This document shows, piece after piece, positions 18,728 through 27,457 of a stretch of 64,000 nt of DNA. The stretch is from Candidatus Planktophila sp. (GTDB taxonomy: Bacteria > Actinomycetota > Actinomycetes > Nanopelagicales > Nanopelagicaceae): the NCBI GenBank assembly GCA_021741905.1, contig JAIOWZ010000003.1, positions 26,117 through 90,116 on the forward strand, in the 5' to 3' direction. Each line of letters begins with the position of its first letter. The first letter of the stretch is position 1. The position numbers and the translations under genes are program-made. The notes beneath the pieces were generated by a model that had not been told where the DNA came from, did not search any database, and saw nothing but the letters and a program-made list of their open reading frames with translations.

Positions 18728-20030
18728 TACGCCCCAATGCGTGGAACTTCCACCCAGCGTTGCGCCATAAGGTGCGATCGAGCATGTTGCGCCCATCAAT
18801 AATGATTTTGCTCTTAACTAATGAAGAGATAGCGGCAGGATCAATCTGGCGATACTCCTTCCATTCAGTCAAGTGCAGAATCAAATCTGCATCTTTGATT
18901 GCATCCTCAATTACTTCTGCGTATTTAAGGTTTGGAAAGCGCTTACGTGCAGGCTCAATTCCCTGAGGATCATGAACTACAACCTTTGCGCCCGCTGCAT
19001 GTAATTGAACAGAGATATCTAATGCAGGGGAATCGCGCACATCATCGCTATCGGGCTTAAAGGTTGCACCTAAGACCGCGATTTTGTATTGAGTAAGATC
19101 TTGAGAAAGTTCTCCACGAACAACATCGATAACACGTTGGCGTGCTCGTAAGTTGATTGCATCAATTTCTCGCAGGAATTCAAGTGCTTGTTTAGCACCT
19201 AGCTCTTCGGCGCGAGCCATAAATGCGCGAATATCTTTTGGAAGACAGCCTCCACCAAAGCCAATACCTGCTTGCAAAAATCGGCTACCGATGCGTGGGT
19301 CATAACCAATAGCCTTGGCAAGCACCGTTACATCTCCACCAGCTGCTTCACATACTTCAGCCATTGCATTAATAAAAGAAATCTTCGTCGCAAGAAATGA
19401 GTTAGCCGCCACCTTTACGAGTTCAGATGTTGGTAAATCTGCTCGGACCCATGGAGTCCCTAAAGCAATTACTGGTTCATATACCTCTTTCAGAATTTCT
19501 TCTGCACGATCATTTGCAACGCCAATTACTAATCGATTTGGCGTCAAAGTATCTTCAACTGCAAAACCTTCACGAAGGAACTCAGGATTCCAAGCAAGAT
19601 CTGCTTGCGGTGCGATTTTTGCAAGTTCGGCACGCAGCGCTTGGGCTGTGCCAACTGGAACTGTTGATTTACCAACGACGAGTGATCCATCTTTTAGATA
19701 AGGAGCGATCCCAGCAACAGCAGACTTTACATATGTTAGATCTGCGGCTAATCCATCTTTGACTTGCGGCGTGCCAACACAAACAAAGTGAACATCAGCA
19801 TCTTTAACCGCCGAAAAATCAGTTGTAAATGAGAGCCGACCCGTCTTCATCTCTTGCTCAAGAAGTGTGTCTAGTCCTGGTTCGTAAAATGGAAGCTTGC
19901 CGCTTTGCAGCAGCGCTACTTTTTCTGGATCTGTATCTACGCCAATTACTGTGAAACCTAGTGAGGACATACAAGCAGCATGGGTGGCTCCAAGATAACC
20001 GCAGCCAACAACCGAGAGAGTTAAAGTCAT
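18720..20030 (-). CDS. ugd: UDP-glucose 6-dehydrogenase
   Basis: It oxidises UDP-glucose twice with NAD to UDP-glucuronate, a precursor of envelope polysaccharides. The protein has 436 residues. The N-terminal Rossmann motif is GCGYLGATHAACMSSLGF. The UDP-sugar domain contains NPEFLREGFAVEDTL near residues 148-162, and the catalytic cysteine lies in FGGGCLPKDIRAF near 260. A C-terminal UDP-binding domain begins around LGATFKPDSDDVRDSPA near 320. It lies ten bases after the LCP ligase gene and faces the polysaccharide export operon, so a glucuronate-containing surface polymer is likely. A TANNNT box overlapping the LCP stop precedes it. Confidence 0.95.
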   Translation of the reverse strand: MTLTLSVVGCGYLGATHAACMSSLGFTVIGVDTDPEKVALLQSGKLPFYEPGLDTLLEQEMKTGRLSFTTDFSAVKDADVHFVCVGTPQVKDGLAADLTYVKSAVAGIAPYLKDGSLVVGKSTVPVGTAQALRAELAKIAPQADLAWNPEFLREGFAVEDTLTPNRLVIGVANDRAEEILKEVYEPVIALGTPWVRADLPTSELVKVAANSFLATKISFINAMAEVCEAAGGDVTVLAKAIGYDPRIGSRFLQAGIGFGGGCLPKDIRAFMARAEELGAKQALEFLREIDAINLRARQRVIDVVRGELSQDLTQYKIAVLGATFKPDSDDVRDSPALDISVQLHAAGAKVVVHDPQGIEPARKRFPNLKYAEVIEDAIKDADLILHLTEWKEYRQIDPAAISSLVKSKIIIDGRNMLDRTLWRNAGWKFHALGRTD

Positions 20031-20037
20031 GTGGGGG

Positions 20038-20043
20038 AGTTTA
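20038..20043 (-). promoter_or_regulatory. TANNNT box for ugd, containing the LCP-gene stop codon
   Basis: On the minus strand TAAACT (20043 down to 20038) ends seven bases before the ugd ATG, and its first three bases are the TAA stop of the upstream gene. There is no Shine-Dalgarno-like purine run between box and start (CCCCCAC), which fits leaderless initiation. Confidence 0.45.
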
Positions 20044-21156
20044 CTTCAGAGCCCCGCAAGGATTTTCATCAGCGGTACGAGTCTTGAATTTATCGATCAC
20101 AGTCGGTTTTGCCTTTGCTGTAGAAGCAGAGGATGGAGATGGGGTTACTTCATCTATAAGTGGCAAATCTTCTCGTAATCGATTGAAAAGTTCAGGAGCT
20201 AAGACTGGATCCCATATAACAACTGCGCCCACTCCTGGGACACGAGCATTGGTATCACTCAGTGGAATCGTCAAGGTGCGAACTTTACTGGGCGAAAGAT
20301 TTTTCATCTGTTTTGCAAGAGTCAATAGGTCACTCTTATTGAGTTCAGAATCTGTTGTAACAGTTGCAATCGCTGCGTTAAAGAAACTAACTAGTTTGAT
20401 TGGATTGAGAAGAACACCAGTGCTGGTAACTTTTCTGAGCAATGCCCCCATGAATTCTTGCTGACGTTGCATGCGTCCAAGATCTCCCATGCCATCGAAG
20501 TCACGGGTGCGAACATATTTGAGTGATTCAACGCCATTGAGTGTGTGAACACCAGCAGGTAAAACTAAGTGGCTGCCTGGATCATCAATATCTCTCTTGG
20601 TGCATATTTCAATTCCACCAAGTGCATCTACCATTCCGGCAAATCCGGCAAAACCAATTTCGATGTAGTGATCAATGCGTACGCCAGTTTCGTTTTCAAT
20701 AGTTTCAATCAGAAGTGAGGGACCACCAAAGGCAAAGGCGGCATTAATTTTTCCTTGAGCAGCTGGAATAATCCTAGTTTTGTCTAGAGAAGACACATGC
20801 TCAGGAATTGTCACTAATGAATCACGAGGAATCGAAATTAGTGTTGCCTTGTCGCGCCCCTTAGAGATATGAACAAGCAGCATGGTGTCAGAACGAGAGC
20901 CTGCGGCCGTCGCAGTTGATCCAACTCGAAGTAATTTCCGCTGCTCTTTTGTTAATCCTTCACGAGTATCTGATCCAACAAGAAGGTAGTTAAGGGCCTT
21001 GTTTGGTTTATCGGGACGAGTGTCCAGAGCGCCGAAAACATCGATTCGATCAATGGCTCCACTTATCTGCCCTAGGCCTAACCAAGAAAATGCGGAGATA
21101 AGGACAACACCCAGCGAGAGTGAGGTAATAATCCGAATTGCCCGCGTTGATTTCAC
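20041..21156 (-). CDS. LytR-CpsA-Psr family envelope glycopolymer ligase
   Basis: It is a membrane-anchored enzyme that transfers lipid-linked glycopolymers onto peptidoglycan. The protein has 371 residues starting at GTG. One N-terminal transmembrane helix spans about residues 8-30, and the rest is extracellular. The LCP core includes GSRSDTMLLVHIS near residue 88, SIPRDSLV near 107, NAAFAFGG near 138, and YVRTRDFDGMGDLGRMQRQQ near 215, together supplying the metal- and pyrophosphate-binding Arg and Asp residues. A Pro/Ser-rich tail ends the protein. Next to ugd and a polysaccharide exporter, it probably attaches that polymer to the wall. A TACTCT box six bases before the GTG suggests a leaderless message. 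Confidence 0.93.
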   Translation of the reverse strand: MKSTRAIRIITSLSLGVVLISAFSWLGLGQISGAIDRIDVFGALDTRPDKPNKALNYLLVGSDTREGLTKEQRKLLRVGSTATAAGSRSDTMLLVHISKGRDKATLISIPRDSLVTIPEHVSSLDKTRIIPAAQGKINAAFAFGGPSLLIETIENETGVRIDHYIEIGFAGFAGMVDALGGIEICTKRDIDDPGSHLVLPAGVHTLNGVESLKYVRTRDFDGMGDLGRMQRQQEFMGALLRKVTSTGVLLNPIKLVSFFNAAIATVTTDSELNKSDLLTLAKQMKNLSPSKVRTLTIPLSDTNARVPGVGAVVIWDPVLAPELFNRLREDLPLIDEVTPSPSSASTAKAKPTVIDKFKTRTADENPCGALK

Positions 21157-21192
21157 TGTCCGAGAGTACTTGAGCGATAGCGTGTACGCGTT

Positions 21193-22203
21193 ATGCCGAC
21201 ATCAGCTAATGCGTTATATGGCTCACCGAAGCGAGAGATTTCGGTGATTCTGCCTGTCTTGAATGAGGAGAAGTATTTAGAGGATGCTGTGAATGCGATC
21301 CTGGCCCAACAATATGATGGGAAGATTGAAGTTATTCTGGCGATTGGGCCATCACAGGACAAAACCCTAGAAATAGCACAGCGACTACACATAAATGATT
21401 CTCGAGTAGTTATTGTTGAAAATCCAACAGGTCGAACAGCAGCGGGCCTAAATCGAGCAATAGCCTCATCTCAATACTCAATTATTGTTCGCGTTGATGG
21501 CCATGCAAATATCCCAAATAATTATTGTCAATTAGTGTCAGAGATTTTAGAAAGTACAGGCGCGGTAAATGTTGGTGGCGTAATGGCAGCTGAAGGCCAA
21601 TCTCTTTTTGAGCGATCTGTGGCCCGTGCGATGCGCAGCCCACTTGGGGTAGGTGCTTCTCGATTCCATACCGGTGGTGGTGCCGGAGAAGTTGACACTG
21701 TTTATCTGGGTGCTTTTAGAAAAGAGGCTCTACTTGCAGTCGGTGGTTTTGATGAGCGATTTACTCGCGCCCAAGATTGGGAACTGAACTTTAGATTGCG
21801 CCAAGCAGGTGGAATTGTTTACTTCGATCCACGATTAGTTGTGACATATCGACCACGATCAACTGTTAAAGCACTAGCAAAACAGTACTTTGAATATGGG
21901 CGCTGGCGACGCGTAGTATCTCGTCGGCATCAGGGCACAATTAATTATCGATACCTAGCGCCACCATTTACAGTTGTAGCAACAATGCTTTCTTTGATTT
22001 TAGGTTGGTTGGTTTCACCAGTTCTATTCATTCCAGCCCTTGTTTATGCTGTGTTTATCCTGATTGCATCTACCGTTATTGGAAAAAGCATGGGTGAGAT
22101 TCTGTGCTTACCCACAATCTTGCTAACAATGCATATTTCATGGGGGTTTGGATTTCTTACTTCGCCTAAGTCTCTTGCCCCTGCTGTAACCTTGCATCCG
22201 TGA
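21193..22203 (+). CDS. Family 2 glycosyltransferase with C-terminal membrane helices (ExoA-like)
   Basis: It transfers a sugar from a nucleotide donor during surface polysaccharide assembly. The protein has 336 residues. The GT-A domain starts ISVILPVLNEEKYL near residue 17. The donor-binding acidic motif is IVRVDGH near 101, and QDWELNFRLRQAGG near 197-210 is the acceptor-side catalytic region. Two or three hydrophobic helices follow residue 265, as in succinoglycan ExoA relatives. It is the first gene of a four-gene operon with an ABC-2 exporter, overlapping the permease start by GTGA. The start is 37 bp from the divergent LCP gene. Confidence 0.9.
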   Translation: MPTSANALYGSPKREISVILPVLNEEKYLEDAVNAILAQQYDGKIEVILAIGPSQDKTLEIAQRLHINDSRVVIVENPTGRTAAGLNRAIASSQYSIIVRVDGHANIPNNYCQLVSEILESTGAVNVGGVMAAEGQSLFERSVARAMRSPLGVGASRFHTGGGAGEVDTVYLGAFRKEALLAVGGFDERFTRAQDWELNFRLRQAGGIVYFDPRLVVTYRPRSTVKALAKQYFEYGRWRRVVSRRHQGTINYRYLAPPFTVVATMLSLILGWLVSPVLFIPALVYAVFILIASTVIGKSMGEILCLPTILLTMHISWGFGFLTSPKSLAPAVTLHP

Positions 22204-23027
22204 GCACGCCACTGCAGGTATATGAGCCATTTAAAGCTGGCCTGCCTAAATTAGGTCGTTACTGGAAATCCTTATGGTCCAGGCGTACCTTCATCAAGGA
22301 ATACTCCAAATCTGAACTTCGGGAGCAACATTTTGACTCGGTTTTTGGACAATTGTGGCTGGTTATAAATCCACTATTGCTCTCAGCCGTTTACTTCATT
22401 TTAATTATCATTATTGGTGGCGCTACAGATAGTGCGCGGTATGCACATTTAACTGCAAGCTTATTTTTATTTTATTTGGTTGCAAACAGTCTTACCGGCG
22501 GCGTGAAGTCAGTGACCGCTGGCCAGCGGCTAATTCTCAACACTGCTTTTCCGCGGATCATGCTTCCAATTTCAGCACTCGTGATCGCAATTTTTAAGTT
22601 CCTTCCGACACTCATTGTTTTTATAGTAATTAAAGCAATTGTTGGATCACCTTTTACAATCGAGATGCTATGGGCTATTCCAGTGTTATTGATTACGATT
22701 TTTCTAGCCCTCGGACTGGCAATTACAATTTCTTGTATTAATGTTTATTTCAGAGACATTGCAAGTTTTTTGCCTTACCTAACCCGAACACTTTTGTACT
22801 TATCACCGATTCTTTATGCAGCATCTGACTTAAAGCCAAGTCTTCGAGTTATCGAAGTGGTTAACCCACTTTTCCCAATATTGGATTCATGGTCTCAAGC
22901 AATGGTTCAAGGAGAGGCTCCTGAACTTTCAAGCATGCTTCAAGGCCTGGCTTGGGCAACGGGCATCTTCTTTATTGGTACCTATTTCTTTTTATCGAGG
23001 GAGCGTGAGTTCGCTGTCCGTCTCTAA
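22200..23027 (+). CDS. ABC-2 type polysaccharide exporter, permease subunit (Wzm/TagG-like)
   Basis: This is the membrane component exporting lipid-linked polysaccharide or teichoic-type polymer. At 275 residues with about six transmembrane helices it has the standard ABC-2 size. The N-terminal amphipathic stretch RRTFIKEYSKSELREQHFDSVF-type segment precedes GQLWLVINPLLLSAVYF near residues 50-66. INVYFRDIASFLPYLTRTLLYLSPILYA near 180-207 is the most conserved part of the family. It starts at GTG overlapping the glycosyltransferase stop, and the ATPase gene begins inside its last 23 bases. Substrate assignment is by family and context. Confidence 0.93.
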   Translation: MSTPLQVYEPFKAGLPKLGRYWKSLWSRRTFIKEYSKSELREQHFDSVFGQLWLVINPLLLSAVYFILIIIIGGATDSARYAHLTASLFLFYLVANSLTGGVKSVTAGQRLILNTAFPRIMLPISALVIAIFKFLPTLIVFIVIKAIVGSPFTIEMLWAIPVLLITIFLALGLAITISCINVYFRDIASFLPYLTRTLLYLSPILYAASDLKPSLRVIEVVNPLFPILDSWSQAMVQGEAPELSSMLQGLAWATGIFFIGTYFFLSREREFAVRL

Positions 23028-23808
23028 TGCACACCTCACAAATGAACTCGCGGTTTCAATCCGTGGAGTGGGTCTTACTTACACAACTTCAATTGATAAG
23101 AAGCCAACCCTTAAAGCTCGCGCAAAATCTTTAGGCCGTGGCAAAAAACAGACCCGCGTTGTTCGTGCTCTCGATGATATTAATTTAGATATTCAATATG
23201 GTCATGTACTAGGTGTTATTGGAACTAACGGTGCTGGTAAATCTTCATTGATGCGCTGTGTCGCGGGTATTTTGCCTCCATCACAGGGCCGTATCGAGGT
23301 GTATGGATCTGTGAGCACATTGCTCGCACTCGGCGTAGGTTTTAATCCATCAATGTCAGGCCGCGACAATGTATTCCTAGGTGGATTAGCTGCCGGAATG
23401 TCCCGCGAGGAGATCGCCGGCAATTTTGATGAGATCGCCGAGTTTTCAGAACTAGGCGATGCAATCGATGCTCCTATGCGCACATACTCATCAGGAATGT
23501 ATGCACGATTGGCGTTCTCTGTCGCAGCTGTTGTCCGTCCAGATATTTTAATTATTGATGAGGCCCTTAGTACCGGAGATGCCAAGTTTAAGGAAAAGAG
23601 CCTTAATCGGGTTAAAGAACTTCGTAGCGACGATCGGGCTTTAATTTTAGTGAGCCACGCAATGCAAACACTTCGTGAAACTTGCAATGATGTTGCCTGG
23701 CTGCACAAGGGACAACTTGTACAACGCGGCGAGCCAAATGTAGTTATTGATGCCTATCAAGAGTTCTTACACCTTGGAAAGAGCGCAGCAATTGATGAGG
23801 ATGTTTAA
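23005..23808 (+). CDS. Polysaccharide ABC exporter, ATP-binding subunit (Wzt/TagH-like)
   Basis: It powers export by the preceding permease. The chosen GTG at 23005 gives 267 residues and is preceded by GAGGGAG. Walker A GTNGAGKSS is near residue 73. The signature is the reduced form seen in this subfamily (TYSSGMYARLAF near 158), Walker B is ILIIDEAL near 182, and the switch histidine is in LVSHAM near 215. The long N-terminal stretch before Walker A (KARAKSLGRGKK) is typical of TagH/RfbE proteins. There is no C-terminal carbohydrate-recognition domain, so substrate selection must rest with the permease or assembly enzymes. It overlaps the permease end and the next gene. Confidence 0.94.
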   Translation: MSSLSVSNAHLTNELAVSIRGVGLTYTTSIDKKPTLKARAKSLGRGKKQTRVVRALDDINLDIQYGHVLGVIGTNGAGKSSLMRCVAGILPPSQGRIEVYGSVSTLLALGVGFNPSMSGRDNVFLGGLAAGMSREEIAGNFDEIAEFSELGDAIDAPMRTYSSGMYARLAFSVAAVVRPDILIIDEALSTGDAKFKEKSLNRVKELRSDDRALILVSHAMQTLRETCNDVAWLHKGQLVQRGEPNVVIDAYQEFLHLGKSAAIDEDV

Positions 23809-25072
23809 ACCTTTATTTCTGGCACTATCTATCGCCATAGTTATTCCGACACAATCTACAGCGGTTGAAATTCCTGTAACCTTTCAAGTGCAAGGTGCTG
23901 GCTATGGTCATGGTGTTGGCATGAGTCAAATTGGCGCTAGAGCAAAAGCTTTAGCTGGCGAGACTGCCACTGCAATACTTTCTTATTATTACAAAGATGT
24001 GGTAATCGAACCACTAGATGATACAAAAATATTACGGGTCAACGTTGGTCACTTGTTAACTTCTGCGAAAATGGCATCTGGAACGCAAGATGCCACGATG
24101 CAAATCTTCGGTGGTGATATTGGTGATGCACAAGACGTTGTTCCGATAGCAGTAGTACCCATCAAGAGTTCTTTGAACTTTACTATTTTAGGCTCAACTG
24201 TCGTGCCAAGTGTTGTAACTGGAAAGAAAACTGTCAGCATTCCCCGCGATCGAATCTTTACAGTTCGCTGGAGTGGGACTCGTTACTTACCTGGTGTTGA
24301 TGGTGTGATTTCCTTAACCCACAACAGCACCACAAAAAAGTATCGCTATGGGCAGATGCAATTTAAAGCCGTAAAGACAGCAACGCTTGGGTACCGTTTA
24401 GAAATTACAAATTCTGTGCGCTTAGCTGATGAATATTTGTGGGGCGTGAGTGAAGTGCCATCATCATGGCCAGAGGCAGCCCTTCAGGCTCAAGCAATTG
24501 CATCTAGAACATTTGCGATGAGTAAAGCTGGAATTTATCGAGCGTCCTGTGATTGTGATCTTTATGGTGAGATATCTGATCAATCATTCTTAGGGTATGC
24601 AAAGGAAACAGAAAAAGGTTGGGGTCAATTATGGAAAGCAGCGGTAACAAATACCGCTGGACTAACGCTCACACAAGCGGGTAAACCAATTGCGGCTTAC
24701 TTCTCTAGTTCAAGTGGTGGACTGACAGAAACCGCTGGCAATGCTTGGGGATCTCAACGTAGTTACACGCAATCAGTTCCAGATCTTGCAAGTCTAGATC
24801 CAGCCATTAATCCGCGCTTTTTTCAATGGGATCGAACAATTACCCAAGCATCTGTTGCAGTTGCCTTTGTGCTGCCTGATGTTGTGAATCTAGAAATTAT
24901 TATGAAAAATACGAGCGGCACAGTCGCAACGATAAAGGCAACATCAAGTGCAGGAATTCAAAAGAGTTTAAGTGGAGAAACATTTAGAAGCCGAACCAAA
25001 ATTCCATCTGCCTATTTTAATTTAGTTGGCGTGCAGAATGCTGTTGAGCCCACCCCAAGTCCCAGTCCGTAA
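23795..25072 (+). CDS. Secreted SpoIID/LytB-domain protein
   Basis: It is predicted to be exported and to act on the cell wall: SpoIID relatives cleave glycan strands or activate amidases. From ATG 23795 (ATG 23801 is the alternative) there are 425 residues. The signal peptide is [20 protein letters not shown], with a cleavage region near [20 protein letters not shown] near residue 38 and [27 protein letters not shown] near 215-241 are the family signature. A CDCD pair with DQSFLGYA is near 265, followed by [10 protein letters not shown] near 305. The end is a Pro-Ser tail. It closes the polysaccharide operon, and its 3' end overlaps dapD on the other strand by 51 bases. Confidence 0.9.
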   Translation: MRMFKPLFLALSIAIVIPTQSTAVEIPVTFQVQGAGYGHGVGMSQIGARAKALAGETATAILSYYYKDVVIEPLDDTKILRVNVGHLLTSAKMASGTQDATMQIFGGDIGDAQDVVPIAVVPIKSSLNFTILGSTVVPSVVTGKKTVSIPRDRIFTVRWSGTRYLPGVDGVISLTHNSTTKKYRYGQMQFKAVKTATLGYRLEITNSVRLADEYLWGVSEVPSSWPEAALQAQAIASRTFAMSKAGIYRASCDCDLYGEISDQSFLGYAKETEKGWGQLWKAAVTNTAGLTLTQAGKPIAAYFSSSSGGLTETAGNAWGSQRSYTQSVPDLASLDPAINPRFFQWDRTITQASVAVAFVLPDVVNLEIIMKNTSGTVATIKATSSAGIQKSLSGETFRSRTKIPSAYFNLVGVQNAVEPTPSPSP

Positions 25073-25939
25073 TACAACCTCTAAAGAGCCATCAAGTGAG
25101 TTGCGTCGGAACAAAAGATCACTTGCACCAGACAGTGTCCCTGCTTTGACTATTTCACCATCAGGAAGTCTCACCTTTGCTGCAGCTGTTATATAAGTTC
25201 CAGCTTCGATAACACAATTATTACCCAGTGAAATTCCAAGGCCTGAGTTTGCGCCAAGTAAACACTTCTCTCCGATTGAGATTACTTCTTTTCCACCGCC
25301 ACTGAGAGTTCCCATAATTGATGCGCCACCACCAACATCAGTGCCATCACCGACTACAACACCTGAAGAGATGCGACCTTCGACCATTGAAGTTCCCAAA
25401 GTTCCAGCATTGAAGTTAACAAAACCTTCGTGCATGACAGTTGTTCCAGTGGCAAGGTGTGCTCCTAAGCGAACCCGATCTGCATCTGCAATTCGTACTC
25501 CACTTGGAACTACGTAATCAACCATTCGAGGGAACTTATCAACACCATAAACACTGACATGTCCATGTGCTGCCCTTAAGCGAGCACGAGTGATTTCAAA
25601 ACCATCAACAGCGCATGGGCCAACTGATGTCCACACCACATTACTCAATAATCCGAAGATGCCATCAAGTGCTACTCCGCGGGGCTTTACAAGTCGGTGT
25701 GATAGCAAATGTAAACGAAGGTAAGCATCTGCTGCGTTAGTGGGTGCCTTTGTAATATCAATCTCGATACTAATTACTTCCCGTGTAACCCCGCGTGCTG
25801 CATCGGCACCAGCTAATGCAGTCAACTCTGTTGGGACAGAAGCAGAAAGCGGGGTCAAAGATGGAGACGGGAACCAGACATCCAAAGTAGTTCCATTGGA
25901 GATGGTTGCGATTCCATGGCCAGATGCGATAGTCGTCAT
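25022..25939 (-). CDS. dapD: 2,3,4,5-tetrahydropyridine-2,6-dicarboxylate N-succinyltransferase
   Basis: It succinylates tetrahydrodipicolinate in the succinylase route to diaminopimelate and lysine. At 305 residues it resembles the actinobacterial form. The centre is a left-handed beta helix with hexapeptide repeats from about residue 165 to 270 (for example [18 protein letters not shown]). The protein ends LNSILHAN, the typical DapD terminus, so the 51-base overlap with the SpoIID-like gene is real. dapC is 16 kb away at 41401; dapE is not in the window. A TAGGCT box ends six bases before the ATG, facing the LOG gene. Confidence 0.94.
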   Translation of the reverse strand: MTTIASGHGIATISNGTTLDVWFPSPSLTPLSASVPTELTALAGADAARGVTREVISIEIDITKAPTNAADAYLRLHLLSHRLVKPRGVALDGIFGLLSNVVWTSVGPCAVDGFEITRARLRAAHGHVSVYGVDKFPRMVDYVVPSGVRIADADRVRLGAHLATGTTVMHEGFVNFNAGTLGTSMVEGRISSGVVVGDGTDVGGGASIMGTLSGGGKEVISIGEKCLLGANSGLGISLGNNCVIEAGTYITAAAKVRLPDGEIVKAGTLSGASDLLFRRNSLDGSLEVVLRTGTWGGLNSILHAN

Positions 25940-25969
25940 GTCCTAAGCCTAGCCTCTATTGTTAGCAGT
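25940..25969. promoter_or_regulatory. Divergent leaderless-type promoter pair, dapD / LOG gene
   Basis: Thirty base pairs separate the divergent ATGs. On the minus strand TAGGCT (25951-25946) ends six bases before dapD. On the plus strand TATTGT (25957-25962) ends seven bases before the LOG gene. Here the two boxes are adjacent rather than overlapping. There is no ribosome-binding site in front of either start. Confidence 0.5.
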
Positions 25970-26503
25970 ATGCGTATTGCCGTCTTCTGTTCATCATCCC
26001 CAACGATTGATAACAAGTATGTAGAGCTTGCCTATGAACTTGGGCAGGGAATCGCAGCAACATCTAACGAATTAGTTACTGGCGGCGGTCACATTTCCAT
26101 GATGGGCGCGGTTTCGCGGGGCGCTCGTGACAAGGGCGGAAAGACTATTGGCGTTATCCCGCAGGCACTTGTAGACATTGAATTTGCAGATCACGACAAC
26201 GATGAACTCCATGTAGTTGAAACCATGGGTCAGCGTAAGCACATGATTACAGATATTTCAGATGCATTTATAACATTACCTGGCGGAGCCGGAACCCTTG
26301 AAGAGTTCTTTGAAATCTGGGTTGGTCACTATTTAAAGTTTCACACCAAGCCGGTTGTCATCTTGGATCCATTTGAAGTGTATGCACCGCTGCACGAATT
26401 AATTGTTCATCTTGAAGAGGAAAAATTCATAAAGCCTGGAATGCGCGAAATAATTCGATGGACTACAAATGTTCAAGAAGCCTTGAAAGCATGTGGTGTA
26501 TGA
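25970..26503 (+). CDS. LOG family protein (cytokinin riboside 5'-monophosphate phosphoribohydrolase type)
   Basis: It is a small Rossmann-fold hydrolase related to plant Lonely Guy, which releases adenine-type bases from their nucleoside monophosphates. From the ATG at 25970 (MRIAVFCSSS) there are 177 residues. GGGHISMMGAVS near residues 40-51 and the family signature PGGAGTLEEFFE near 103-114 form the nucleotide site. An upstream in-frame start would extend into the promoter and dapD and is not credible. The stop overlaps the next gene as ATGA. The same neighbour (a LOG protein beside dapD/dapE) occurs in mycobacteria as I remember. Family is clear; the true substrate here is unknown. Confidence 0.9.
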   Translation: MRIAVFCSSSPTIDNKYVELAYELGQGIAATSNELVTGGGHISMMGAVSRGARDKGGKTIGVIPQALVDIEFADHDNDELHVVETMGQRKHMITDISDAFITLPGGAGTLEEFFEIWVGHYLKFHTKPVVILDPFEVYAPLHELIVHLEEEKFIKPGMREIIRWTTNVQEALKACGV

Positions 26504-26934
26504 GAAGTAATCACATCGCAATGAGCCTTGTAATTAATGCGCCAATTGAAAGAGTGTGGGCAGCTCTTGCAGATTGGGAGTCCCAAGGTGATTGGATGTT
26601 GCAAACCAGAGTCGAAGTCACATCACAGATTCGTGACGGCGTTGGAACATCTATTTCTGCCTTCACGGGGATCGGTAAACTCGGAGTAATGGACCATATG
26701 GTTGTTACTTCGTGGCAACCACCACACATCTGCGATGTATTGCATACAGGGAAAATCATCAAGGGAACCGGGCGATTTGAATTAGTTGCAATCAATGCAG
26801 ATGCAACGCGATTTGATTGGTCAGAAGAGATTCTGGCTCCACGAGTCATATTCCTACTTATTGCACCTGGCCTATACGCTGGCGTGCGTATTTCACTGAT
26901 GAAGCTTGGCCGCCATTTGCGTCATAGAAAGTAA
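26500..26934 (+). CDS. SRPBCC (START-like) family protein
   Basis: The protein has 144 residues with a single helix-grip domain: NAPIERVWAALADWESQGDWM at the start is the usual first strand and helix. GTGRFELVAINADATRFDWSEEI covers the later strands, and a final amphipathic helix with a short hydrophobic segment follows (VIFLLIAPGLYAGVRISLMKLG). Members bind hydrophobic ligands in a deep cavity; no catalytic residues are defined. Starting at ATG 26500, it overlaps the LOG stop (ATGA), so the two are coupled. I cannot name a ligand. Confidence 0.8.
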   Translation: MRSNHIAMSLVINAPIERVWAALADWESQGDWMLQTRVEVTSQIRDGVGTSISAFTGIGKLGVMDHMVVTSWQPPHICDVLHTGKIIKGTGRFELVAINADATRFDWSEEILAPRVIFLLIAPGLYAGVRISLMKLGRHLRHRK

Positions 26935-26945
26935 GTTAAACGAAG

Positions 26946-26951
26946 TAAACT
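26946..26951 (+). promoter_or_regulatory. TANNNT box of the small sigma-region-4-like gene
   Basis: TAAACT ends exactly six bases before the ATG at 26958, in a 23-base gap. No Shine-Dalgarno sequence is present, consistent with a leaderless transcript. Confidence 0.45.
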
Positions 26952-26957
26952 AAGCCA

Positions 26958-27152
26958 ATGGGCAAGCAATCGCAGACTCTGGCAGATGCGCTTGCCTCCT
27001 TGCCCGATGAAGAGCGCATCATCTTGACGATGCACTATCTCAGATCAATGTCGGCAGCCGAGATAGCATCGATGCTAGGGGTGCCAGAGCGCTCTGCAGA
27101 AGCAATCATCAAGCAAGGCAAGGCCAGATTGAGCGCAATTTTGGGTATTTAA
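26958..27152 (+). CDS. Sigma-70 region-4-like helix-turn-helix mini protein
   Basis: The 64 residues cover just the sigma region 4 fold: LASLPDEERIILTMHYLRSMSAAEIASML is region 4.1 plus the first HTH helix, and GVPERSAEAIIKQGKARLSAIL is the recognition helix. There is no region 2, so it cannot act as a complete sigma factor. It may bind the -35 region or the polymerase flap, or be a remnant of an ECF factor. It follows the SRPBCC gene and precedes a DUF3117 gene. Similar sigma-like mini proteins near DUF3117 occur in other actinobacteria as I remember. Domain call is solid; role is inferred. Confidence 0.78.
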   Translation: MGKQSQTLADALASLPDEERIILTMHYLRSMSAAEIASMLGVPERSAEAIIKQGKARLSAILGI

Positions 27153-27246
27153 GGCCAATATTCGATTTCGCACAACGGTGCATAGTGCGAGATACTTACC
27201 CCCTTGCTTTAAAAAGAGTTTTTCAACCGATTAGAGGAGTCCCCAT

Positions 27247-27426
27247 ATGGCAGCCATGAAACCCCGCACTGGTGATGGTCCAATGGAGGTCACAAAAGAA
27301 GCTCGCTCTTTGGTTATGCGAATCCCTCTAGAAGGTGGCGGCCGCTTAGTCGTTGAAATGAACGCCGAAGAAGCCAACAACCTCAGTGCCGCCTTACACG
27401 CCGCAGTCGCACTAGTTAAGAAGTAA
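27247..27426 (+). CDS. DUF3117 family small protein
   Basis: This 59-residue protein is highly conserved in actinobacteria and of unknown function. It opens MAAMKPRTGDGPMEVTKE and continues RSLVMRIPLEGGGRLVVEMNA and EEANNLSAALHAAV, which I recognise as the whole DUF3117 domain. An AGAGGAG ribosome-binding site at about 27233-27239 precedes the ATG with good spacing, unlike many neighbours. The 94-base gap before it is the leader and promoter region. It lies between the sigma-like mini protein and pepA. Confidence 0.88.
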   Translation: MAAMKPRTGDGPMEVTKEARSLVMRIPLEGGGRLVVEMNAEEANNLSAALHAAVALVKK

Positions 27427-27457
27427 TTCCTTTTCCAAGGCACTAGCCTTACCAATC

